From Lingula anatina (taxonomy: Eukaryota; Brachiopoda; Lingulata; Lingulida; Lingulidae): DNA of 64,000 bases. The first letter of the stretch is position 1; every line of letters begins with the position of its first letter. A model generated the notes under the pieces. It saw only the letters and a program-made list of their open reading frames with translations, was not told the DNA's origin and did not search any database. The position numbers were made by a program, and so were the translations under genes. This document shows, piece after piece, positions 1 to 12,500 of this stretch. The DNA is taken from contig NW_019775389.1 in assembly GCF_001039355.2 (NCBI RefSeq), forward strand, positions 380,380-444,379, written 5' to 3'.

Positions 1-197
1 TCAACGAAACATTTTCACCAAAAAAGTAGCGCCTGATTCGAAACCCTGTGTTTCTCGGATAGTTAAGAACCAGCAAGATATTTCGGGCAGTAGGAAACAT
101 TTATAACACAGTATGCTTAGATAAAGAGCAAAATAACCCAGTGCAAATATATGAGGCGTTTGTAGCACCCTGAGGCACATGCGAGTGAGCTAGATGT
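1..197. other. Left-edge sequence with no recognised gene
   Basis: AT-rich sequence before the first duplicated block. No coding exon, RNA gene or repeat that I recognise. It is not present in front of the second copy of the block, where 73 unrelated bases (2314-2386) follow the single N. Confidence 0.5.
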
Positions 198-2311
198 CTT
201 CATCAGGAAAATCTCTGTATTACATGAATTGGGTTCGTCGTTTTAAATATCATAAGCTACAATACTGGCCCTCAGATAATGATTATGATGATGATAGGAT
301 AATAATAATGATGATAATTAGTGTAAGTAACATACAACTGGAAACTATTCATAAAAAAAATCCCAAATGTGTATGAATGCTGCAATTTCTCTTTGCCGAC
401 TTAAACATCCATATTGGCCAAGAAAGCTCATTAATATGGGAAAACGGGTAAGATACATTTGCCTAAGAGATACAATTAAGGCCAACTGGTCATTAAGAAA
501 GCATTGATTTCTATAAAGGTTCATTTGAACCATGACCAGCTTAATAAAATGTCCTCATATTTCATACGATACACGCAGCAGTTAAATTAATACAGAGCGT
601 TGTTAGATTCCAGTTTGGCAGAACAATTATATGCGGGTTATACATTATTCGCGAAGAAGCGTCCTTGATTTAGCACTCCCTAACTGCTATATTAAACCTC
701 TGCGGTAAAAAAATCTACCAGTATGGATTGCAGTCGTGTTTTACTATTGGTGTGCAATATTGCTACATTTCTGGGATTACTCTGGCAGACGGACAAAGAA
801 GCACCTTGGTGCCCTGAGCCATTTTCTACACAGTTTTGGAACATAATACTGGAACATATGTTATACCTGCCGAGGTGGAAGTTTGTCTGGGTATATGTTA
901 CCGTGAGTGCGGGCGTTGTGGGTGTGTGTTTGGGTTACGCATTGGTGTGCATGATTTCACAAAAAATCACCAGCTCCTCACCTCCCCCCCTCCTGTTCCC
1001 CTGTAACATCCTCATTCCATCCAAGGGTATACTTTGGGGTAGAAAACATTGTCGAATCTTGCTTCATACCGTAGATTGTCTCAGCCTTTTGATACGTACA
1101 GTGCCTACCGTGTATGCTGTAACTAAGCTCAATATCTGATACAGCGGATTTTCCGAGCAATACTCGATAATGTTTCAACGTGCATGCTGTCTTCAAGCAT
1201 CATTGATTAATCTCGTAGCACGCGATAAGGGGGATGAATAAACAGCCCCCAGCGTTTTCGAAATAAAAATCTCTTCTAGAAGCCTTCCAGGATAGGTGTA
1301 GAATCTATTCTCATAAATATAAGTGTTCTTTTATATTTGTCCTTCAGTTAAATTTGATCTAGTTGTTATGAAGAAGTATGTATGTACAAGTCTCTCTCTC
1401 TCTCTCTCTCTCTGTTTACTTCAGAGAAGTCAGTGATATAATATTATTTTCCAATTTTTCGTATTATCCGTGCTTTATAGAAGAAATTGCGTTCTCTAAT
1501 AATTGCCGACATCCAGCTACTCATCATTCCTAATACATGTATGATATGGCGCTGGAGAAAATGGACCTCTTGTAGTTAGAGGGAAAATTTTGAAAAATTT
1601 GCGTAATTTAGAGCATTAAGAAGTGTACGCAACACGCATTTGAAGGAGGGGAGGCGTATTTTATAGTGAGATGGAAGGGTTGGGGTGTGGGGCGGGGTTG
1701 AGGTGGGGGACAAGACCCCGCCCCCCTTTTCCAAGACCCTTATCTGTAGGTGCCATAAATGAACTCAAATTTTAAAAACAGAGACTCTCTTCCCTCAAAT
1801 GTCATAATACATGGAAATGTGGATCTGCCGAGTTCACGTTTATGTAGCACGTGCAGTGCGTGCCAGGCAAAAATCATTGATCACAGGATTTTAACGATCC
1901 ATAGCACCATGCGGACATGCGTAAATATAAACACTACAAAATTTGGCTATTGGATTTTAAATGTATCAAATGGTATATGAGACGTCATCGTTGTCCCTCT
2001 TCAATGAATAATCTATTAATTGTGTAATCGAAGTTCGCAAAGGTGTGCCCTTTTTTCCATGAAAATTCGTCTGGGTCTGTCAGTACGCAAAAAAGCAACA
2101 AGACCATAAAATTAAAAACAAATACTGGAAAGCTATTGGGAATATCAAGTACACTGCGATGTTAACGTTTTAATATTTCATTCAACCATGTGGTAAAACG
2201 TATATGTGAGAGGGTCGATTTGTTGTATTTTATAATTGCTCACCTTTCTCGGGAAATACAGCTCTTATTCCTGGAGCTTGAACAGCGTCCCCATGTGTAA
2301 ACTAACGCTGA
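198..2311. repeat. First copy of a 2.1-kb duplicated block (probable haplotype copy)
   Basis: Aligns along its whole length with 2387-4568, in the same orientation, differing by scattered substitutions and short indels. It ends at a single N (2313). It holds a (CT)n tract near 1389-1413, G/C-rich runs near 1680-1730 and no gene that I recognise. The short open frames in it lack splice context and known motifs. The single-N junction and the nature of the differences point to allelic sequence placed in tandem by assembly rather than a biological tandem repeat. Confidence 0.8.
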
Positions 2312-2312
2312 C

Positions 2313-2313
2313 N
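2313..2313. other. Single-N assembly junction
   Basis: One N separates the end of the first 2.1-kb copy from sequence leading into the second. The same arrangement occurs at 13219, 33080 and 60413. Confidence 0.9.
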
Positions 2314-2386
2314 TCGGATTAACTGAAAGTAATCTAGTGAGACTCCCCGCGGGGATAGATCGATCTAAAATCTATGGGAATAGAGC

Positions 2387-3622
2387 CTTCATCAGGAAAA
2401 TCTCTGTATTAGGCCTACATGAATTGGATTCGTCGTTTTAAATATCATAAGCTACAATACTGGTCCTCAGATAATGATTATGATGATGATGGGATAATAA
2501 TAATAATGATGATAATTAGTGTAAGTAACATGGAACTGGAAACTATTCATAAAAAAATCCCAAATGTGTATGAATGCTGCAATTTCTCTTTGCCGACTTA
2601 AACATCCATATTGGCCAAGAAAGCTCATTAATGTGGGAAAACGGGTAAGATACATTTGCCTAAGAGATACAATTAAGGCCAACTGGTCATTAATTAAGAA
2701 AGCATTGATTTCTATAAACCTTCATTCGAACCATGGCCAGCTTTATAAAATGTCCTCATATTTCATACGATACACGCAGCAGTTAAATTAATACAGAGCG
2801 TTGTTAGATTCCAGTTTGGCAGAACAATTATATGCGGGTTATACATTATTCGCGAAGAAGCGTCCTTGATTTAGTACTCCCTAACTGCTATATTAAACCT
2901 CTGCGGTAAAAAAATCTACCAGTATGGTCTGCAGTCGTGTTTTAGTATTGGTGTGCAATATTGCTACATTTCTGGGATTACTCTGGCAGACGGACAAAGA
3001 AGCACCTTGACGCCCTGAGCCATTTTCTACTATACACAGTTTTGGAACATAATAGTGGAACACATGGTATACCTGCCGAGGTGGAAGTTTGTCTGGTTAT
3101 ATGTTACCGTGAGTGCGGGCGTTGTGGGTGTGTGTTTGGATTACGCATCAGTGTGCATGATTTCACAAAAAATAACCAGCTCCTCACCTCCCTCCCCCCC
3201 CCCCCGTTCCCCTGTAACATGCTCATTCCATCCAAGGGTATAATTTTGGGAAGTAAACTGTCAAATCTTGCTTCATACTGTAGATTGTCTAAGCCTTTTG
3301 ATACCTACAGTGCCTACCGTGTATGCTATAACTAAGCTCAATATCTGATACAGCGGATTTTCCGAGCAATACTCGATAATGTTTCAACGTGCATGCTGTC
3401 TTCAAGCATCATTGATTAATCTCGTAGCACGCGATAAGGGGGATGAATAAACAGCCCCCAGCGTTTTCGAAATAAAAATCTCTTCTAGACGCCTTCCAGG
3501 ATAGGTGGAGAATCTATTCTCATAAAAATAAGTGTTCTTCTATATTTGTCCTTCAGTTAAATTTGATCTAGTTGTTACGAAGAAGTATATATGTACAAGT
3601 CTCTCTCTCTCTCTCCCTCCCT

Positions 3623-3673
<51 letters not shown>

Positions 3674-4568
3674 TTACTTCAGAGAAGATAGTGATATAAT
3701 ATTATTTTCCAATTTTCCGTATTATCCGTGCTTTATAGAAGAAATTGCGTTCTCTAATAATTGCCGACATCCAGCTACTCATTATTCCTAATACATGTAT
3801 GATATGGCGCTGGAGAAAAGGGACCTCTTGTAGTTAGAGGGAAAATTTTGAAAAATTAGCGTAATTTAGAGCATTTAGAAGTGTACGCAACACGCATTTG
3901 AAGGAGGGGAGGCGTATTTTATAGTGAGATGGAAGGGTTAGGGTGTGGGGCGGGGTTGAGGTGGGGGACAAGACCCCGCCCCCCTTTTCCAAGACCCTTA
4001 TCTGTAGGTGCCATAAATGAACTCAAATTTTAAAAACAGAGACTCTCTTCCCTCAAATGTCATAATACATGGAAATGTGGATCTGCCGAGTTCACGTTTA
4101 TGTAGCACGTGCAGTGCGTGCCAGGCAAAAATCATTGATCACAGGATTTTAACGATCCATAGCACCATGCGGACATGCGTAAATATAAACACTACAAAAT
4201 TTGGCTATTGGATTTTAAATGTATCAAATGGTATATGAGACGTCATCGTTGTCCCTCTTCAATGAATAATCTATTAATTGTGTAATCGAAGTTAGCAAAG
4301 GTGTGCCCTTTTTTCCATGAAAATACGTCTGGGTCTGTCAGTACGCAAAAAAGCAACAAGACCATAAAATTAAAAACAAATACTGGAAAGCTATTGGGAA
4401 TATCATGTACACTGCGATGTTAACGTTTTAATATTTCATTCAACCATGTGGTAAAACGTATATGTGAGAGGGTCGATTTGTTGTATTTTATAATTGCTCA
4501 CCTTTCTCGGGAAATACAGCTCTTATTCCTGGAGCTTGAACAGCGTCCCCATGTGTAAACTAACGCTG
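2387..4568. repeat. Second copy of the 2.1-kb duplicated block
   Basis: Same content and order as 198-2311. The pyrimidine microsatellite is longer here (about 3598-3670, CT passing into GT), a typical length difference between alleles. Beyond 4568 the sequence is unique, so this copy is the one continuous with the rest of the locus. An open frame of 73 codons (4017-4238) is identical in both copies (1759-1980), but it has no recognisable motif, so I do not call it a gene. Confidence 0.8.
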
Positions 4569-7188
4569 GCTTCACCTGGATCACTCGGATCACGTTGCCA
4601 AAGCACTCCTCACGAAGTAATCTCGTCAGGTCTGTGAGCTTCCTAGGCGCTCGTCTTAATCATTTCCCGGTTTTCCTAGAAATTGACACCTCACTTCACA
4701 TCACATAGGTGAAAACGCGTTACTTTAATTCTCCATGTTGGAAATGTGTGTATGTATACTCTGGCTAGCGTTAGTGCATCAGCAAGCAGCAGTGTTGCTG
4801 GTGTGATCTAAATAGAAACTATTAAGTGCGTCTGAAGCATAATCTATCGTGCGTATTGATCATTTATGTTTGCCACAGCTGAGTATATTGGGTTTGCGCA
4901 TGCGTGCTACGTCACCACGCATGATTTCACTGCGCCCAGGTATTGATCTGGGCATGTGTCAAAGTGCTTTATCGAAGCCGTCTCTCCTCTCTCTCTCTCC
5001 TTCTCTCTCTCTCATGTCAACGACCAAGTAATTTCTGGGCAAATAGGCCTCGGGGGTATTTAGAGGATCAGGTATATGGCTCAATGCAAAGACTAATTAT
5101 AAAATGCACGTGCATCTGATTTTGCAAAATTTCAAGCAAAGCACAGCGATGTCTATGCTGGCTTTTAGCTATTATATGTAACAATAAAATCTCATGCACA
5201 TCCCACGATGTCTATGCTGGCTTTTACCTATTATATGTAACAATATAAATAATGCTTAGTGTGCTGCAAAAACATTTATGTCCTACCTGTAGTTGTTGAT
5301 TTTGCTTTAAGGTTTTAAGGGCAAAGTATCTGTGTAGTAGGACTAAATGTGTTGGGGCGACTATAAAGTAAAACACAATCAAAACAATAATGAAGATTTC
5401 TGGTGATTGGATCAACCACTGTTATCTAAATGTGAGTGTGAGTGTGTGCGCGTGCGTATGCGTGCGTGTGTGCAAGTTCGCCCGTGTGTGTGAGAGAGAG
5501 GCACCAATTGTGAAAGGAAAATTAAGACAAGGTTCATAGAATATGAAGCTTTTTCGCCTAATACATTTTGTATAGTTCTTTGCTGCTTTGGGAGATAATA
5601 ATAATAAAGCGATTATAAATTATTATTATTATTATTATTATTAGATACAGTTTTTGCTGAATTCATACCCCTGGCTCGAAAGAAACATTAGCGTATATAT
5701 TGTATGGTCACATCTTCAGCAACCTGGGTCTGAGAGACGATTGGAAACTCACTTCTATCATCAGTATATCTCAGTCGCTTTCTGTGTCTGTCAACATTCA
5801 GGACAAATCGGCAATGGGGGCAATTTTAACGTAATTTCTGAAACTCGCGGTGACATTTCACGACCAATTGCTATACAGTATACACGTATCTCAAATAAAC
5901 CGCCTATATGCGTGCAAATGTATATGCTTTGCCGCAAATGCATATCCCTGTGTTTGGGTCGTCTACTCCCACAACTTTCATTTAGTACGCACGGCAGTGG
6001 CATATTTAATCTGACGGAATCTAAATTTATCATCTTGATTAACTGCACTGAAAACGCCACCCCCACTGTTTGCTTAAGAATCTATATATGTGCGTGATGG
6101 TGTTATTAATATCGTTATCAATAAATATTTAATGTCTCTGAAACAAAGGTGAGCAGAGAGGGTCGTGATATTACAAAGAGTGCATTTTTGTGGCAGAAAT
6201 GAGCGCCAAGACATGCGTAGGAAGTCCGGTGGGGTAGCTGAGGGGGGTGTGGCCTCCGCGAAAATTACACGAAAATGAGTGTTAAATTGCTTTTCGGCAC
6301 CAAAAACAGGGCGATTTGACGAGGGAATTCATTCTCACCCAGCAAACACGTCACGTTCGGATCACGTAGCTAGCACGTTGCTATGACGTTATAATGGGCA
6401 GATGGTTGAATTTCGCGCGTGTGTAAATTCACAAAAATAACAACATAATAATAAATGAGAGAGAGAGCTTGTAATTAGACAAGCCGCAGAAATGGACTCT
6501 TCTCCTCACAGGCTTGAGATGGTTAAGAGGTTTGGAATTTCCTACTCTCCTCATGCCTGGGACCAGCTGGTGCAATGGCGACCTCTTTTCTTTAATTTTG
6601 AGAACAAATTTTCGGTGGACATAAGTCTGTGCAAAAATCCACAAAGTGCAGAAATGTACAAATTTACTGAAAAAATCTCTCTGGAAGAGAGCAGTAAAAT
6701 CTGCTGTGGCGGAATAAGTCGTCTGGTCGGTAAGACTGCTGAAATCTATTCTGGCAATCAAAAAGTATTGCCGTTTTCAAAAACGATTCTGGCAACCAGA
6801 ATCTAGTCTCGTTTTTCAATAACGATTTTGACAACCAGTAGCTAGTGTCGTCTAAAAAATATGAGGATCGCCTAGAAGGCTATTGGCGAAAAAAAAAATA
6901 CAATTCTGACACTCATGTATAGGCGAGAAACTAGAGTGTACGGAGGGAGAGACGATAGGCCATCATGCAGTGGCTAACGGCACCGCGGAAGCTGGGCTGG
7001 CTGTAGCAGCTGCAGTTTCTCCTCGCCGTGTGCGGAGACCGAAAAAAACTGCGATTGATGTCTGCGGCGCCCGGTCCAACGTGACATAGTCCCCCATGAT
7101 ATAGAGTCCGTTTCCCATTCATTTGTACAGGCAAGCCTCGCCCTAGATTTTTGACCTACCTAGGTCAGGTTAACCCTAACCATTATAA
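4569..7188. other. Intergenic sequence, no confirmed gene
   Basis: About 2.6 kb without an exon that I can assign. It contains a 59-bp direct tandem repeat (5148-5247), GT-rich and ATT-rich microsatellites (about 5430-5495 and 5617-5642) and several open frames of 60-150 codons (for example 5654-6097 plus, 6492-6806 plus, 6429-6761 minus) with no recognisable domain. A GC-richer patch at about 6930-7130 is open in more than one minus frame and is listed as a finding. Confidence 0.45.
5148..5247. repeat. Tandem direct repeat, about 59-bp period
   Basis: The word GATGTCTATGCTGGCTTTTA begins at 5148 and recurs at 5207, followed in both cases by near-identical sequence reaching TTATATGTAACAAT. 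Two units, the second incomplete. Confidence 0.8.
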
Positions 7189-7339
7189 CTAAATGGACAG
7201 TTTACTTTTTGTCACAAGGACCCTCAGTTTTGTTACACCGGGTACCTTCACCGTAACGGTCTCGGGAGGACGATGCAAATCGGTGTCTGTCAGGGCAGGG
7301 CTCTTCTGCAGGGCCCAGAGGGTACCGTTCTTGTTCAGT
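7189..7339 (-). CDS. Candidate 3'-terminal coding exon, possibly of the CDV3 homologue
   Basis: On the minus strand an acceptor (TTTTACAG) at 7340 opens a GC-rich frame of 151 nt ending in TAG at 7189. If joined to the phase-2 donor of the CDV3 exon at 9538, the AG+A codon is arginine and the frame stays open for 49 codons to the stop, giving a 261-residue protein, close to the roughly 258 residues of human CDV3. Against this, the encoded segment (KSPALTDTDLH, VPGVTKLRVLV) does not resemble the vertebrate CDV3 C-terminus, and the intron would be 2.2 kb. It may belong to something else or be chance. Confidence 0.3.
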
Positions 7340-9537
7340 CTGTAAAACTATTGGGTATAGAGAAAAGACAATAGGTTGACACTGGTCAATTATTTAAAGG
7401 AATCGTTGCATTCCCTTATCCACGAATGCAACTGTAAGAATAAAATAGTCAAAATGTGGTCAGTATTGCAGTAGGTGAGCTGACCAGGCACATTCACTGC
7501 ACTCCATTTGCTCCAGGACCTTGATTTACATAAATGAAGTTTTTTTTTTGCTGGGCCACTCCCTTGAGCTTGTGCCAGTCTGATAAGTGTGGCAGAATCT
7601 GATGTGGATTTAGCTTATACAGGCATAATGGTGAAATATTTATGTAAAGATTGTGTATAATTTATCATATTTTTGTGTAAATGTTATATAGCTTTCTCAA
7701 CCTAATAGAATCTTGGAATGTTTGGTGACAGGTAGAAACTGTTAAGTTGAAGTAAAAGATAATCAGACAAACCTTATGGTGATACCAATTTCAACCCCAT
7801 GTCATTTTGCATTTCAAAATTGTTGCATGCTGAACATTACATACTTACAATTAGTTTTAATTTTTTGTTTTAGTTCCACGGCAGTGGCTAAGGGGATTTA
7901 ATAATAGCTTGTCTCAATATGAATGTTGATTTCATGACAAATATATACATATATGAAAACCAAATCAATTCTATACAACTCAAACACCTGCCTAATTTTG
8001 ACAACTTCTTTATTATTCTTATAATTTTGCCATATAAATAAACTCCCCTTGATTGCATGGACTTATTCACTATTCTAAACACAATTTTTGCAAATATTTT
8101 TCACTCATGCAGATTACTGGGTTCCCTGTTTCACATAATATGTATACAATTTAACATCACCTTACCATCAGGTATAGGTAAGTTTTAATACCCTTTGAAA
8201 ATAACTCGGGTGAAAAATTACTGTTATATTAATTCATCAAATGGAACATGTTGTGATAATCCATTGAAATGTTCACATAATCTCAGTTTCTTTTATCACA
8301 TCCAGTTGTGTTGATTGAATGTCTCATCATTATACAGTCAAATATAAGATGGCCGTGTGTAGGTTTTTATGATCTTCTTAATGAACAACGGAGATATAGT
8401 TAATGTTTTAGAAAAAATTGCATATCTCCCTTGTGTCAGATTGGCAGGGCCTGTATTTTCTATTAAATCCCCTTTATCTTCTTCTCCTCCTACTCCTCGT
8501 AGGGCTCAATCCCAAAGAAACTATAGTTTTACCTAGATACATCCAACTCCATGGGGACTCTCGCTGAATGCAACCAGATTAACACACATCCTCTCATTTC
8601 AACATACTTGTATAATTACCTGCTTTTCTGTATTGTAATAAAGGGCAGGAGGCATTTATCTTACTGCATTCAGCAGGAGTCCCTGCAGAGTGGGATTTAT
8701 CTATGCAGAACCATAGTTTTATTGGGAATGAGCCCTTTGACTCAGTTTGTTGAATGGCGAGAACAAAAGACCTGGGTGTGGCTGGCCTTCCATATCTACA
8801 CACCACACGGGAAGGCAAGATCCACCGCCCTCTTCAAGCTGCCCCTTCCAATTGACCCAGCAGATTTTATATCTGCTACTTGAATAAGGATCTCTGGTAG
8901 AGAACATAATTTCTCCATGTTTGGGTCTTTTCTTCTCGGCATCCGTATGTGTTGTGGTATAAGTCACGTACACCACTTGTCAGCTAGGCCCATGTGACAT
9001 CCACTCGTGCCTCGCGTTCGTGTAAATCACATGCAACTCCCTGACAGGTGGTGTTTCATCCCCTCTTTAAATCTCCTCCCACCCTCGTCTCAGTTCAAGT
9101 CTTGTTCCTTGGTGTAGGAAGTTACTAGGAACTTTGTAGAGCATTGTATCTGTTGCCTAGTTCCAGCTGGGGTCCTTTACTGGAGGAGTCTTCTGTCTGT
9201 TTACCACCCATTTTCACCTTAGTAAAGTCTCGTGCTGGGGCCTCCCTGCATTTTGATAGAATAGTAAGATTAATAATGAGATAAAATAGAACAACATTAA
9301 ATAACTTGTTTTAAATTAGGGCCACCACAGACTTATGTTTGCTGGGCCCTAAGTTTAAACAAACAGATTAATCAAATTTACAAAATCTTATGATAATCAA
9401 TGTAGGCTGCATACACATTTTATCTCACTTGGGCTGATTAGAGACATCTATATCAAACATTTTCAAATATTCCAGATAAAAAAATAACACTCATTCAGAA
9501 AAAAAGTCCTCCTTGTTGAAAATCCACCCTCCATTAC
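7340..9537. other. Non-coding stretch downstream of CDV3 exon 4
   Basis: Either the 3' untranslated/intergenic region of the CDV3 homologue or its last intron, depending on whether the exon at 7189-7339 is used. The only structured sequence that I see is the foldback element at 8502-8735. Open frames here overlap that element and are not gene-like. Confidence 0.5.
8502..8735. mobile_element. Foldback (MITE-like) element, family A, full copy
   Basis: The left arm from 8502 (GGGCTCAATCCCAAAG) is matched by an inverted right arm ending at 8735 (TTGGGAATGAGCCC). The arms are about 70 bp and imperfectly complementary along their length, with about 85 bp between them. Relatives occur at 10735-10965 and 46701-46780. 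There is no coding capacity, so it would depend on a transposase elsewhere. I could not define a clear target-site duplication. Confidence 0.75.
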
Positions 9538-12500
9538 CTGGCCGGAGGTGCTTCGCCTCCAAGCGTCGGAAAATCTTCTTCACTTCTTAAATTTGGTGCT
9601 TCTTTCTTTTTTCTCCTCTGTGCTGCTAGAGAGACTGGAGTGATGACTGGACCGGCGGCAGCTGATCCCCGCAGGCTAGGCGGAACATACTTCATTGGTT
9701 TGGCAGGCTCTGAGGGGGACTTCTCTTCAGGCTCTGGTTCTGGCTCTGGAACGGGTTCTGGAGTCACTGGCTGAGCTGTAAGAATACAAGTGTATCTTAT
9801 TTTAGAAGAGGTGTTACAGGTGTTAGAAGAGGTGTCATGTGGTCAAGTTCACAGTACAGCAGTCTAATTTGGTTCACCTAACCAAAAATATTCTGTATTC
9901 TTCACTTTGAGGTTTTGCATTGGCAGGGGTATCAAACTGCATTGTGGGAATATTGCGGGTAGGCCTGAACAAAACAGCCCTAAACTAACCAGCTAACTAG
10001 CTCACACTGCTGTCACCAGTTAAGCCATGTACAATCTTCTAATTGATCAGTAATTTCTTCCAATATGACAAAAAACTGCAGTGCTTCAAATAGCAGAAAT
10101 GACAGGTTTTATGATAAGTTTTAACAATAGAGCAATTGCCACGCATGTGCATTATCAAAAAATCTAGTTGGTCCTCTGGCTTTTCAAGCAGTCTTGACTG
10201 GTCAAGGGAAAGGGGGGGGGGGGTTTCCCCATGTCTGCCTACCAATTACCTGGCCTGAAATATTACCCCCCCCCCAAAACTGTCCATACCTTTCAAGCCC
10301 CCCCTCCCATTACAAACTTATCAAGCCACTTTTCCCTGTTATATTATACACTCATGGGGCCGCTCTACTGTATATCCTCATTACCTGGCCCTCCACTGCT
10401 GTCGGGTTGTGTTCTGTTCCAGGGTCCAGCACTTCCTTCTCGTCTCTCACTGGGCTCTCCATCCTCGTCCTCCTCCTGTTCCTCCTCCTCCTGTTTACCT
10501 GCTTCCTCTTCTTCTCTAGAAACAAGAGACAACAACAGTATTGAATGCTTTTAACTAAGGGCTCGTTCAGAATAGGGGACTAAGTAGTCCGAGTTTCAAA
10601 TGTGGCTGACCCACTTGAACACTTACCCATGGGATATCTATTCAGTGTCTATTAGCGGATAAGACGGCAAGCTTTGTAGTGGATCACCATATTTGACCCT
10701 TGGACTAGTTGGACTCTATTATGAATGGGGCCTAGGGGTTCATTCCCAATGGAACCACTGTTCTAAGAAGATCACTCAAACACTGGGAGGTCTCTTGCTG
10801 AACGCAATAATATTTACATGCATCCTCTTGTTCCCGACATACTATATATATATATCCACCAGTTTTTCTGCATTCTACTCAACACCAGGTGGCAGTGTGC
10901 TAATATGTTAATCTGATTGCATACAGCAAGAGTTCCTGCTTGGGTTGGAATGATCCACGTAAAAAGATAGATTATGTGTACTTTAAGTAATACTATGTCT
11001 TCATCTCAATCCATAAAGATAACAACAGACCTGTATAAGGAATGTAGATAAAATCAAATTCTGATACTTATGTTGTAAATTACCAGATTCAGAACAAACT
11101 GACATTGCAGATTCACTCTGAGAGGCAAGTTCAATTTGATGGACACAAATTTAACCACACAAGTTCCCAATGAATCTATTTCATACGTATTGGTATTGAT
11201 TTTACTGGATAACAAGGGAGATAATTTCGCTGACAGTATTGAATGTTACACAACTGAGCTTTTGTTTGCTTTAGTGCACATGAGCAAACTCTGGGACATT
11301 ACATGTATTTACCTTGTTATTTGTAATTCTTTTATCCTGAGCCCTGATAAATCCTTTTCTTCTTCATTTACATAATCTATCCATTCTTCATCTTCCTGGA
11401 AAGTAAATAAAAAATTGAAGTCTTCCGCACCCCTTTCTAATGCACTTGTTTAAAATGTTAAACAGTCCGTCTCAATTTTTTTGTAGGCCTGCTGACTCAT
11501 TCACTAGGCCTAAAGGTATAAGAATATACTGGCTGAAAGCAGTGACAGTTACCAATGACTGTGCATTTATTGAGTGGCTTGAAAAATGTTGCTTATTTCA
11601 ATCACTAACTTCAACAGTTGACAAGCTTTTGTATTGAAATATTGCACATATTTTTGATACATTACTTTTGGTCAACCTTGAAAATTTAAGTGTTAAAATA
11701 AAACAGTTCAAATATTTTCATCAAATAAAATACAATTATCAAAACACACACAGTCATCCGTAAGATGTCACAAAGGCTTCCAAAAAGTACTTTTTTTACT
11801 TAAGATTTTTATTTTTTGTTGTGCCAACACTAAAGAAAGAGTGATGACATTTTCAGCATTTATAAAAAACAACTTTCCTTAAATATCAATTTTGCATCTT
11901 CACAACTGTTGAAGGTATTGAGCTTTAACATTGGTAACTTTTTTTATCTAACTGACTGATAAGATCCTTTATTTCTTACATTTTAGTCAATTATATTACA
12001 AGCCCAGTTTCAGTTTGACAGGCAGTTGTCAAGGGGTCCCGTGTTCATGTTCCAGACTGATAACATATTCCTTATTATCTATTACAAAGTTACAAATAGT
12101 TACCACAATAATGACCATCTTAGCCCCGAATAAATCAAGGTCCGATAAGCAGACCACGCCCACTTTATCAGCATTTGGTCTTAAAAGTTTCCAATATTGT
12201 AATGATAAAACAATTATAAAAACAACACTATAAGTCATTGAGATAAGCTGTCCTATCACTGGCATTCTACCTCTAGTTACTTATATAGAATCAACCCCTT
12301 GGCAATATTCTATTTTTAGCACAATGGTTACATAAGTAGGTGTTTTATTTAAGTCTGATAAGGTTCTATAATAACACATTTTAACTATATCTCAACTGGT
12401 TATAAACAATGTAGTTCGTTCAAGGTTTCAGGCAGAATGCAAAAATTGATAATGAGCCGACTAGATAAATGATAAAACGCAATATCCATGAACCATAGAG

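Noticed and set aside
723-1139. 138-codon plus-strand open frame in the left duplicated block
   Set aside because: The counterpart in the other copy (2924-3340) is not open in the same way, and no known motif or splice context is visible.
1759-1980. 73-codon open frame identical in both copies (also 4017-4238)
   Set aside because: Identity follows from the two copies being alleles. There is no motif and no coding bias.
5654-6097. 147-codon plus-strand open frame
   Set aside because: No recognisable domain, low-complexity surroundings and competing open frames on the other strand.
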